Under the pieces are notes generated by a model. The model did no database searches. It saw nothing but the letters and a program-made list of their open reading frames with translations, and had not been told where the DNA came from. DNA of 24,616 bases, taken from DMER01 sp003451645. GTDB lineage: Bacteria; Pseudomonadota; Alphaproteobacteria; Micropepsales; Micropepsaceae. Shown here one piece after another: positions 16,169-22,318 of this stretch; positions within the stretch are counted from its first letter, which is position 1; each line of letters opens with the position of its first letter. Made by a program: the position numbers and the translations under genes. The DNA lies in assembly GCA_031976175.1 (NCBI GenBank), contig DALYLR010000045.1, forward strand, positions 1 through 24,616, read 5' to 3'.

Positions 16169-16828
16169 ATGGGAGCTGCCCGAATTGGTCTTGTTGGATG
16201 GATTCTGGCCGGCTTGGCGATCATAGGCATCGCACGCTTTGTCTATGTCGCGCCATTCGGGCCCGATGCGATCTCAATTGATGGCCAGGCTTTGAGTGGG
16301 CGGTTTGAGCGCCTGGGCCGCGTGCCGAATATCCGGTTTGAAAATGGCCGTGAGCAAGCCATGAAGCTCGCCGATTTACGCGGACGCCCCGTGCTCATCA
16401 ATGTGTGGGCGACGTGGTGCGCGCCTTGCGTGGAGGAGATGCCCTCCCTTGACCGGCTGCAGAGGGATTTCCCTGACCTTGCAATCGTCGCTATCAATGT
16501 GGATGGCAAGGGACCCCAAAAGGTTCGCGGGTTCTATCGAGAGATCGGCGTGAAGCATTTGGAGATCTTCCTCGATCCGCGCGATGCCGTCATGGAGTCC
16601 TTTGGGGTTGAAGGCTTGCCCTTCACCATGCTGTTGGACCGCGAAGGCCGGGAGATAGCCAGTTTGATGGGCGGCTATGACTGGGACGCCAAGGACGCGC
16701 GCATGGCGATCCAGGCACTCGTAGGTGAGCGCGGAGGGCCCGCCACTGTGCATGCGCCTGGACCTGGCCTGCGCCAGGTCCCAGTCACTCATCATCCTCT
16801 TGAGCCGCTGCTGGTCAGCACGTGGTGA
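16169..16828 (+). CDS. tlpA: TlpA/ResA-like membrane-anchored thiol-disulfide oxidoreductase
   Basis: A periplasm-facing thioredoxin-like reductase, usually involved in cytochrome c maturation or reduction of copper-centre proteins. The 219-residue product has an N-terminal membrane anchor (about 6-27), then the thioredoxin fold with WATWCAPC (active-site Cys84 and Cys87), the EEMP that marks TlpA/ResA proteins, and the cis-proline in GLPFTML (Pro151). I chose ATG 16169, just before the anchor; ATG 16118 in frame would add 17 residues but lies in the palindrome. The last 30 residues after ALVGERG are not family-like and contain a strong DNA hairpin. It is divergent from argH, a common alphaproteobacterial arrangement, and converges with the glyoxalase-fold gene. 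Confidence 0.9.
   Translation: MGAARIGLVGWILAGLAIIGIARFVYVAPFGPDAISIDGQALSGRFERLGRVPNIRFENGREQAMKLADLRGRPVLINVWATWCAPCVEEMPSLDRLQRDFPDLAIVAINVDGKGPQKVRGFYREIGVKHLEIFLDPRDAVMESFGVEGLPFTMLLDREGREIASLMGGYDWDAKDARMAIQALVGERGGPATVHAPGPGLRQVPVTHHPLEPLLVSTW
16760..16781. repeat. Perfect 9-bp hairpin in the tlpA 3' coding end
   Basis: GGACCTGGC, loop CTGC, GCCAGGTCC. It is within the non-conserved C-terminal tail of tlpA, 47 bases before the stop. No T-run follows, so it is not a standard intrinsic terminator. It could be an inserted palindromic element or a 3' stabilising stem. Confidence 0.6.
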
Positions 16829-16838
16829 CAGGACAGGT

Positions 16839-17198
16839 CTAGAGCTCAAAGCTCAATTGCGCGACCCGGATGAGATTGCCTGCGGGGTCGTGAAAGGCGA
16901 ACTCCGTGGTGCCCCAGGGCTTGGGTTCCACCGGGAGAAGTGCCACCGCAGCGACCTTTGCAAACTCCTCATATAGCGCCTTCAAGTCAGGCACGTAGAT
17001 GATGCAGCCGGCATAGTTCGTGTGCGGATGAACCCCAGGATGCTCAAAGAACTGCATCTGGATGGTCCCGCGGATCATCACCAAATAGGTGTCCGGCGGC
17101 TCTCCTTCGGCCGCGCAAATGAAACCCAGCGCTTCATAGAAGGCCCGGGTCTTGTGCAGATCGCGCATCGGCAATGTTGGGACAGCAATTTCGCGCAC
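16839..17198 (-). CDS. Glyoxalase/bleomycin-resistance (VOC) fold protein
   Basis: A single-module VOC superfamily protein of 119 residues. The N-terminal strand VPTLPMRDLHKTRAFYEALGF and the C-terminal EFAFHDPAGNLIRV are the two paired half-motifs of the fold. The pattern PVEPKPWGTTEF is typical of the bleomycin-resistance-like branch, which binds small molecules rather than acting as a lactoylglutathione lyase. The substrate is unknown and resistance should not be assumed. The start is GTG 17198; the next ATG at residue 11 would delete the first strand. It lies downstream of the hexapeptide-repeat gene on the same strand but beyond that gene's terminator, and ends 10 bases from tlpA. Confidence 0.82.
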   Translation of the reverse strand: MREIAVPTLPMRDLHKTRAFYEALGFICAAEGEPPDTYLVMIRGTIQMQFFEHPGVHPHTNYAGCIIYVPDLKALYEEFAKVAAVALLPVEPKPWGTTEFAFHDPAGNLIRVAQLSFEL

Positions 17199-17267
17199 GG
17201 TGGTTTCCGCTCCAGGATGATGCCGTCAGCTTACCACTGGCTGAGGTGCGCTTCAAAAGCGACGTTC

Positions 17268-17300
17268 AAAAAGAAAAGGCCGCTAGTCTGCCCAGCGGCC
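17268..17300 (-). terminator. Intrinsic terminator of the hexapeptide-repeat gene
   Basis: Minus-strand GGCCGCT and AGCGGCC arms (7 bp, perfect, 9-base loop) are followed by a T-rich stretch (TTTTCTTTTT). It lies 26 bases after the stop at 17327, a good spacing for that gene. Confidence 0.8.
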
Positions 17301-17326
17301 CCTCTTCCGCGCAAATGCGCAAAATC

Positions 17327-17659
17327 TTAGTAGTCGCAAGGACGCTTCACGACGACCTTGTGGCCGCAATCATCGTGATGGTCGCAATGCTTCTCTTCTT
17401 TGACGACGACGTGCTTGACGGTCTCGTACTTGAAGACAACCGGCTTCTCGACCACGATGGTCTTCTCGATGTAGACGGGCTTTTCCACGTAGACGGGCTT
17501 TTCGACATAGACAGGCTTCTCAACCACAACTTCGTGGCCGCAAGGACGGTCGCAGCCATAATCGCGATCGCACTTGCTCTTGCAGTGGCCAGCTTGAGCG
17601 GCACCCGCCAGAGACACCATCGCAATCGTACCCAGAGCAACTAGACCAAACTTCTTCAT
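17327..17659 (-). CDS. Secreted Cys/His-rich protein with VEKPVY hexapeptide repeats
   Basis: I do not recognise a named family. The 110-residue product starts MKKFGLVALGTIAMVSLAGA with a likely signal-peptidase cut after AQA (residue 23). Mature parts are a cysteine-rich head (Cys26, Cys30, Cys36, Cys40), five hexapeptide units VEKPVY/VEKPVY/VEKPVY/IEKTIV/VEKPVV (46-75), a Val/Lys stretch, and a tail with HCDHHDDCGH and RPCDY. The head and tail could bind metal or form disulfides; the alternating Val/Lys/Glu suggests beta strands. I chose ATG 17659 for its signal peptide and GGGGG upstream; the longer open frame to 17899 is not protein-like. It has its own terminator and about 300 bases of upstream non-coding DNA, suggesting a separately regulated single gene. 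Confidence 0.78.
   Translation of the reverse strand: MKKFGLVALGTIAMVSLAGAAQAGHCKSKCDRDYGCDRPCGHEVVVEKPVYVEKPVYVEKPVYIEKTIVVEKPVVFKYETVKHVVVKEEKHCDHHDDCGHKVVVKRPCDY
17435..17524 (-). repeat. Five 18-bp coding repeats (VEKPVY units)
   Basis: Five in-frame 18-base units encode the hexapeptides at residues 46-75. The first three encode identical peptides and differ only by synonymous changes, pointing to fairly recent expansion or selection on the peptide. Confidence 0.85.
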
Positions 17660-17967
17660 CGGGAACCCCCAATTCTTAAGGTTAAACAACGTGTGAACCA
17701 TTGTTAATGTCTCGCCGCGATGTCGAGTGAATTTCTTGTAACCATCCTGTGACCCAGTTTTCGCCAAATTGCCGCGCGTGTTCCGGTGTGTTGCACTGAG
17801 ACAATAGGTTGGCAGAAAACGACCGGGAAAATACAAGCTGTGTGCTGGCGCTCTCTCTATTAAGGTTAATTCCTCGCGGCGCAGGGTAGAGCCCTCCAAA
17901 AAACGAGTCTATATTAACCATACGTTGCGACATTTCGGCGACGGATTGTGGTTAGACTTGCACCACG
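17660..17967. other. Non-coding stretch upstream of the hexapeptide-repeat gene
   Basis: About 308 bases without a convincing gene. It is AT-richer than its surroundings and holds two identical TTAAGGTTAA decamers (17676-17685 and 17860-17869) and a further TTAACC (17914-17919). The minus-strand open frame starting near 17933 reads into this region without a ribosome-binding site or recognisable protein features. It probably carries the promoter of the gene at 17659, but I cannot fix -35/-10 elements. Confidence 0.5.
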
Positions 17968-17997
17968 AAAAAAGCGGCACCTCGCGAAGGCGCCGCT
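17968..17997 (-). terminator. Intrinsic terminator of the etfB-etfA-hbd run
   Basis: On the minus strand AGCGGC and GCCGCT arms (extended by two more pairs past one mismatch) enclose a 7-base loop and are followed by TTTTTT. It is 31 bases after the hbd stop at 18028, so it fits as the end of that transcript. Confidence 0.8.
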
Positions 17998-18010
17998 GTC
18001 TCGCGTCCAG

Positions 18011-18019
18011 TTATCCACA
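18011..18019 (+). promoter_or_regulatory. Single consensus DnaA box
   Basis: TTATCCACA, an exact match to the strict DnaA box, lies between the hbd stop and its terminator. No cluster of further boxes was seen nearby, so an origin is unlikely; a 9-mer match may be chance. Confidence 0.35.
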
Positions 18020-18027
18020 GAAAAGCG

Positions 18028-18903
18028 TTATCGCGTTGGAACTGGCTTCTCGCCGCGATAGTCATAGAAGCCCCGTTTGGTCTTTTGACCCAGCCATCCG
18101 GCCTCAACATACTTCACCAACAGCGGGCAGGGACGATACTTGCTGTCGGCTAGGCCCTCATAGAGCACCTGCATGACCGATAGACAGGTGTCCAAACCGA
18201 TAAAGTCCGCAAGTTGCAATGGCCCCATCGGATGGTTTGCACCCAGCCGCATGGAGGTGTCGATGGCCTCAACCGTGCCCACACCCTCATACAAGGTGTA
18301 GACCGCCTCATTGATCATGGGCAGCAGGATGCGGTTGACGATAAAGGCTGGGAAGTCCTCGGAATTCGCCGGTGTCTTGCCGAGGCGGCGCACCAACGCA
18401 TTGGCGGCGGAGAAGGTTTCCTCCTCCGTGGCAATGCCGCGGATCAGCTCCACCAATTGCATCACGGGCACCGGGTTCATGAAGTGAACACCGATAAAGC
18501 GTTCCGGCCGGTCGGTCGATGAGGCCAGGCGCGTGATCGAGATTGACGAGGTATTCGAAGCGAGGATCGCGTTCTTGCCGATTCTTGGGCAAAGCTCCTG
18601 GAAAATCTTCTTCTTAACCGCTTCGTTTTCGGTCGCCGCTTCAATCGCAAAGTCGACGGCTTCAAAGGCCTCGAGCGCGGTTGTCGTCTTGATCCGCCGC
18701 ATGGCGGTGTCCTTGTCGGCGTCGCTGATCTTGCCGCGCGCAACCTGGCGGGACAGATTGCCCGCGATGTTGTTGATGCTGGCTTCCAGCCGGTCCTTGG
18801 CGATGTCGTTCAAGATCACGTCATAGCCCGCCAAGGCGCAGACATGGGCTATGCCTGAGCCCATTTGTCCTGCGCCAATGACGCCAATGGTTTGAATGGT
18901 CAT
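18028..18903 (-). CDS. hbd: 3-hydroxybutyryl-CoA dehydrogenase
   Basis: NAD(P)-dependent interconversion of 3-hydroxybutyryl-CoA and acetoacetyl-CoA. The 291-residue protein has an N-terminal Rossmann motif GVIGAGQMGSG (7-17), the acidic end of beta-2 in LNDI, SNTSS (116-120), the catalytic His140 in GVHFMNPVPVM with Asn143, and a C-terminal helical domain with GANHPMGPLQLADFIGLD. Length is normal for the bacterial single-function enzyme. It follows etfA after a 153-base gap, unlike the tight etfB-etfA joint, so it may have its own promoter, though none is evident. The etfB-etfA-hbd order is common in Alphaproteobacteria and links the enzyme with beta-oxidation or polyhydroxybutyrate/ethylmalonyl-CoA metabolism. 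Confidence 0.94.
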   Translation of the reverse strand: MTIQTIGVIGAGQMGSGIAHVCALAGYDVILNDIAKDRLEASINNIAGNLSRQVARGKISDADKDTAMRRIKTTTALEAFEAVDFAIEAATENEAVKKKIFQELCPRIGKNAILASNTSSISITRLASSTDRPERFIGVHFMNPVPVMQLVELIRGIATEEETFSAANALVRRLGKTPANSEDFPAFIVNRILLPMINEAVYTLYEGVGTVEAIDTSMRLGANHPMGPLQLADFIGLDTCLSVMQVLYEGLADSKYRPCPLLVKYVEAGWLGQKTKRGFYDYRGEKPVPTR

Positions 18904-19056
18904 AAGATTTCTCTACCCCGCAACGCCGGTCATGCTGCCCTGCAGTATGACGGCGGAAAGTTGACAAATGTCTGCAGCGTCCATTCCCGTCCTTAGGCTT
19001 TCGTGCTCCCGCCCCAACCATGCCAGGATCATTGACGCTGTCCCGGTCTTTACCGG

Positions 19057-20001
19057 TTAGTAACCAAGCTTCTTGAGTTCCTCTTCAAGCTCCGGAACCA
19101 CTTTGAACAAGTCGCCCACCAAGCCGTAATCCGCGACCTGGAAGATCGGAGCCTCCTCGTCCTTGTTGATCGCGACGATCACCTTGGAGTCCTTCATGCC
19201 CGCCAAGTGCTGGATCGCACCGGAAATGCCGACGGCGATATAGAGCTCCGGCGCCACGACCTTGCCCGTCTGACCAACCTGGTAGTCATTGGGAACAAAG
19301 CCCGCATCCACCGCCGCGCGGCTGGCGCCAACGCCTGCCTTCAGGCGATCGGCAACGCGCTCCAGCAGCACGAAGTTCTCACCATTCTGCATGCCCCGGC
19401 CGCCAGAGATCACGATCTTAGCCGATGCCAGTTCGGGGCGCTCCGATTTAGAGAGTTCCTCGCCAATGAACTCGGATAATCCTGACGCGGGCATCGCTCC
19501 AATACTGTCGACCCCGGCAGACCCGTCCATTGCGGCAGCTTTGAAGGTCGTGGGGCGCACCGTGATGACCTTGCGCTGACCGGCCGGCGCTTGGACTTGC
19601 TGGAACGCGTTTCCGGCATAGATCGGCCGCGTGAAGGTGTCCGGGCCGTCGACCGAGATCACTTCGGAGATTTGTTGCACATCGAGGTGGGCCGCGACGC
19701 GCGGCATGACGTTCTTGCCGCTGGTGGTTGCTGGCGCCACGATCGATTGATACTTACCCGACAGCTCGATGATCAAGGCAGCAAGCGGCTCGGCCAATTG
19801 CTTGGCATATTGGGCATCATCCGCATACAGAATGCGGCCCGCGCCCGTGAGCTTGGAAGCCGCATCCGCGACGCCTCGGCAATTATGGCCCGCGACCAGG
19901 ACATCGACAGGGGCGCCCAAAGCAACCGCCGCCGACATGGCCTTGGCGGTGGCTTCCTTCAGCGACACATTATCGTGCTCGGTGATCAACAGAGTGGACA
20001 T
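19057..20001 (-). CDS. etfA: Electron transfer flavoprotein alpha subunit
   Basis: FAD-carrying subunit of ETF, which takes electrons from acyl-CoA dehydrogenases and passes them to ETF-ubiquinone oxidoreductase. The 314-residue product has the N-terminal ETF domain (about 1-190) and the C-terminal FAD domain with SGGRGM, GASRAAVDAGF, QVGQTGKVVAPELYIAVGISGAIQH and ending DYGLVGDLFKVVPEL, the family signature. Its ATG shares one base with the etfB stop (TAATG), so the subunits are translationally coupled. The likely partner dehydrogenase in this window is Mcd, which is inference. Confidence 0.97.
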   Translation of the reverse strand: MSTLLITEHDNVSLKEATAKAMSAAVALGAPVDVLVAGHNCRGVADAASKLTGAGRILYADDAQYAKQLAEPLAALIIELSGKYQSIVAPATTSGKNVMPRVAAHLDVQQISEVISVDGPDTFTRPIYAGNAFQQVQAPAGQRKVITVRPTTFKAAAMDGSAGVDSIGAMPASGLSEFIGEELSKSERPELASAKIVISGGRGMQNGENFVLLERVADRLKAGVGASRAAVDAGFVPNDYQVGQTGKVVAPELYIAVGISGAIQHLAGMKDSKVIVAINKDEEAPIFQVADYGLVGDLFKVVPELEEELKKLGY

Positions 20002-20750
20002 TAGATGACCCCCGCTTCGTTCTTCAGCTTATCGACCAGTTCCTGCACAGTCTTGACCTTGATCCCGCCTTTTCGTTTTGGCGGCTCCGTCACTTTAAGT
20101 GTTTTGAGGCGCGGCGTCGCATCGACCCCGTAATCGGCGGGCGTTTTCTCGTCGATCGGCTTTTTCTTGGCCTTCATAATGTTGGGCAGCGAGGCATAGC
20201 GCGGTTCGTTCAAGCGCAGGTCCGTCGTGACAATCGCGGGCAGTTTCAGCTTCACGGTCTGCAAGCCGCCATCCACTTCGCGGGTCACATGTGCATGCTC
20301 GCCCTCGAGCACGACCTTGGACGCGAAGGTGCCTTGCGCCCAGCCGAGCAGAGCCGCCAGCATTTGACCGGTCTGGTTGCAGTCATCGTCGATCGCCTGC
20401 TTGCCCAAAATGATGAGGTTGGGGTTCTCGGCCTGCGCGATACCTTTCAGGATTTTGGCGACCGCCAGCGGCTCCACATCATGGTCCACCTTCACCAAAA
20501 TGCCCCGGTCCGCGCCCATGGCGAGCGCCGTGCGGATCGTTTCCTGTGCAGCCTGCGGTCCAATCGATACCGCGACGATCTCCGTTGCAGTCCCCTTTTC
20601 TTTAAGGCGCACGGCCTCTTCGATGCCGATCTCGTCGAAGGGGTTCATCGACATTTTCACATTGGCAAGATCGACACCGGTTTGATCCGGCTTCACGCGG
20701 ATCTTCACATTATAGTCCACCACGCGCTTGATGGGGACGAGGACTTTCAT
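20001..20750 (-). CDS. etfB: Electron transfer flavoprotein beta subunit
   Basis: AMP-binding partner of EtfA, forming the soluble ETF heterodimer. The 249-residue product begins MKVLVPIKRVVDYNVKIRV and contains NPFDEIGIEEAVRLKE, the VSIGPQAAQETIRTALAMGADR block and LGKQAIDDDCNQTGQM, all standard for EtfB, and ends with a Lys-rich recognition-loop region. I chose ATG 20750 because it matches the family start and has GGAG upstream; the frame opens five codons earlier. It is first in the etfB-etfA-hbd run; a candidate promoter lies about 95 bases upstream. Confidence 0.97.
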   Translation of the reverse strand: MKVLVPIKRVVDYNVKIRVKPDQTGVDLANVKMSMNPFDEIGIEEAVRLKEKGTATEIVAVSIGPQAAQETIRTALAMGADRGILVKVDHDVEPLAVAKILKGIAQAENPNLIILGKQAIDDDCNQTGQMLAALLGWAQGTFASKVVLEGEHAHVTREVDGGLQTVKLKLPAIVTTDLRLNEPRYASLPNIMKAKKKPIDEKTPADYGVDATPRLKTLKVTEPPKRKGGIKVKTVQELVDKLKNEAGVI

Positions 20751-21116
20751 GCGTCTCTGCTCCACTCGAACCTGCGGGTCAGGGATGGGAACCGGCGCTG
20801 CGCAGGATTATTTTTGGCGCCAGACCTGAATTGTGCGTTGCAAAACGTAGAGGCAGGTTGCGCCACTGTCAACGAAGGCTCTTCGCATGCAGATTCAAGG
20901 GCTTGAGTTCGCCGAGCGCCTCGCTGCCTAATTCTTGAGCCGTCTTTGCCGCAAAATCATGCCCCATTCCGGTGTTTTCGCTTGGCTGATTCCGTTGTCC
21001 GCGTGATCGCGGCGCTTGCGCGTTCGCAATGCCTCTTAGATAAAGACGCCGCTGGCGCTGCTTGAGGCATCTTGCGCTCGGCCCGTCCGCACCGCCGAAC
21101 ACCATTGGGGCTCTCG
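20751..21116. other. Divergent intergenic region between etfB and exoD
   Basis: 366 bases without a supported gene. Beyond the candidate etfB promoter I see no strong repeats or structured elements. A 32-residue minus-strand frame (20869-20967) lacks a ribosome-binding site and a recognisable match. Confidence 0.6.
20844..20872 (-). promoter_or_regulatory. Candidate sigma70-type promoter for etfB
   Basis: A perfect TTGACA (-35, 20872-20867) is followed after 17 bases by TACGTT (-10, 20849-20844). It would start transcription near 20837, about 87 bases before the etfB ATG. The -10 is weak. Confidence 0.35.
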
Positions 21117-21740
21117 ATGATTCGCGACGACCATCGCTCGACGTCGGAGATTTTCTTGTCGATTACGGCAGAGCATCCGCATGAGCGCATCTCCATACAG
21201 GACATCATCGACAGTTTGGGCGAGCGCGGGTTCGGCTTTGCTTTGTTGATCTTTTCGCTGCCTTGCATCATCGCACCGCCAGGTCTGTCGTCGGCGCCTG
21301 CGGTGATCCTCATTATCTTTGGGGCTCAGATGCTGTTTCAGTATAATCAGCCCTGGGTGCCGCAATGGGTGGGCAAGCGCTCGGTCGCGCGGGCGGACCT
21401 TGAGGGGATCATCCGCCGGATGGTCCCTGTGCTGCGCCGGATCGAGTCCTGGTGCAAGCCGCGCCTGGAGTTCTTGATCGGGCCGCTTGGTGAGCGGCTG
21501 TTGGGCCTATTGATCATCATCTTGTCACTGGTGATCTTGATGCCAGGGCCAGGCACCAACGGGCCGCCGGGCCTTGCCATCGCGTTTCTATCGATCGCCG
21601 TGATCGAGCGCGATGGCCTGCTGGTCTTCGCCGGCGTCGTCGGCTCATTTTTGGCCATGTATTTGGCCATCACGGGCCTGATCCTGTTTTTCAACTGGAT
21701 CGTGCCCGCGGTCGCTGGCTGGCTCGGGATCGCGTGGTGA
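21117..21740 (+). CDS. ExoD-family membrane protein
   Basis: A 207-residue integral membrane protein of the ExoD (exopolysaccharide synthesis, ExoD) family, named after a Rhizobium gene needed for normal exopolysaccharide and alkaline tolerance. The N-terminal third is soluble and contains ISIQDIIDSLGERGFGFALLIFSLP. Hydrophobic stretches follow at about 40-55, 60-74, 135-150, 155-175 and 178-203, with the family-typical PxxP and PGPGTNGPPG turns. The start ATG 21117 has GGGG seven bases upstream; the open frame extends 15 codons further without support. The actual role is unclear, and no polysaccharide genes are nearby. It converges with the DoxX-like gene with a 6-base gap. Confidence 0.85.
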   Translation: MIRDDHRSTSEIFLSITAEHPHERISIQDIIDSLGERGFGFALLIFSLPCIIAPPGLSSAPAVILIIFGAQMLFQYNQPWVPQWVGKRSVARADLEGIIRRMVPVLRRIESWCKPRLEFLIGPLGERLLGLLIIILSLVILMPGPGTNGPPGLAIAFLSIAVIERDGLLVFAGVVGSFLAMYLAITGLILFFNWIVPAVAGWLGIAW

Positions 21741-21746
21741 GCGGCT

Positions 21747-22169
21747 TTACGCCCTGCCCAAGGCGTTGTCCGCTGACAGCGTGTCATACTCGCGGAAGGC
21801 CAAAATGATCAGCGTGGCCGCAAACACCGTTGTTGAAGGGAAGAACAACACTTGCGACGTCTCGCGCGTCAGCAAATACATCCCAAACGGATCGGCAATG
21901 TATTTCCAGATCGCGGCCAGTCCCAGACCCAGCACCACCGCTTGCAGCGGATAAACGACCCTCCGGAACAAGCCTGCAACGACCAGGACGCCCAGCACAA
22001 TTTCGGCGATGCCTAGGCCCATTTGCAACTCTTTCGCGCTCAGCAGGCCGTTGTAATATTTGTTCGAGACGCCAATGGCGGCATCTGGCGCGCCGATCTT
22101 GATAAAGCCCCAAATGCACAGCAGGGCGCCCGTCGTGACCCTGAGCAGCAGCAACGTCAACGCTTTCAT
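21747..22169 (-). CDS. DoxX-like small membrane protein
   Basis: A 140-residue four-helix membrane protein. Hydrophobic segments lie at about 4-22, 48-66, 72-90 and 103-122. The opening LLLLRVTTGALLCIWGFIKI and the central GIAEIVLGVLVVAGLFRR resemble DoxX/DoxD-family proteins, whose members are linked to oxidoreductase or quinone-related roles but are mostly uncharacterised. I chose ATG 22169, which has GAGG just upstream; the frame to 22544 is open only because it runs through the mcd region on the opposite strand. It is divergent from mcd with a 149-base gap. No catalytic motif is seen. Confidence 0.7.
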   Translation of the reverse strand: MKALTLLLLRVTTGALLCIWGFIKIGAPDAAIGVSNKYYNGLLSAKELQMGLGIAEIVLGVLVVAGLFRRVVYPLQAVVLGLGLAAIWKYIADPFGMYLLTRETSQVLFFPSTTVFAATLIILAFREYDTLSADNALGRA

Positions 22170-22318
22170 CACCTCAGATCCCCCAAAAATGCCCCGACCT
22201 GCGTCAGCATAGCACACAGGCGCGGTCACACGGCGTTCACCAGTGCGTGACGCGGCGATTGCTGCAAATGCGAAGTTGGGCCAAGATCGGGCTTTGTCAC
22301 GACGAGGTCCAAAGGTCC

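Noticed and set aside
16839..17198. Bleomycin-resistance determinant
   Set aside because: Only the VOC fold is supported; the superfamily is diverse and there is no resistance context.
17682..17933. 83-codon minus-strand frame upstream of the hexapeptide-repeat gene
   Set aside because: No signal of a real protein and it covers a likely promoter region; the composition is AT-rich intergenic-like.
17660..18027. Replication origin suggested by AT-rich DNA plus a DnaA box
   Set aside because: Only one strict box, no box cluster, no neighbouring dnaA, parAB, hemE or gidA genes.
20869..20967. Possible 32-residue small protein upstream of etfB (MGHDFAAKTAQELG...)
   Set aside because: No ribosome-binding site, no family match I recognise, and it overlaps the proposed etfB -35 element.
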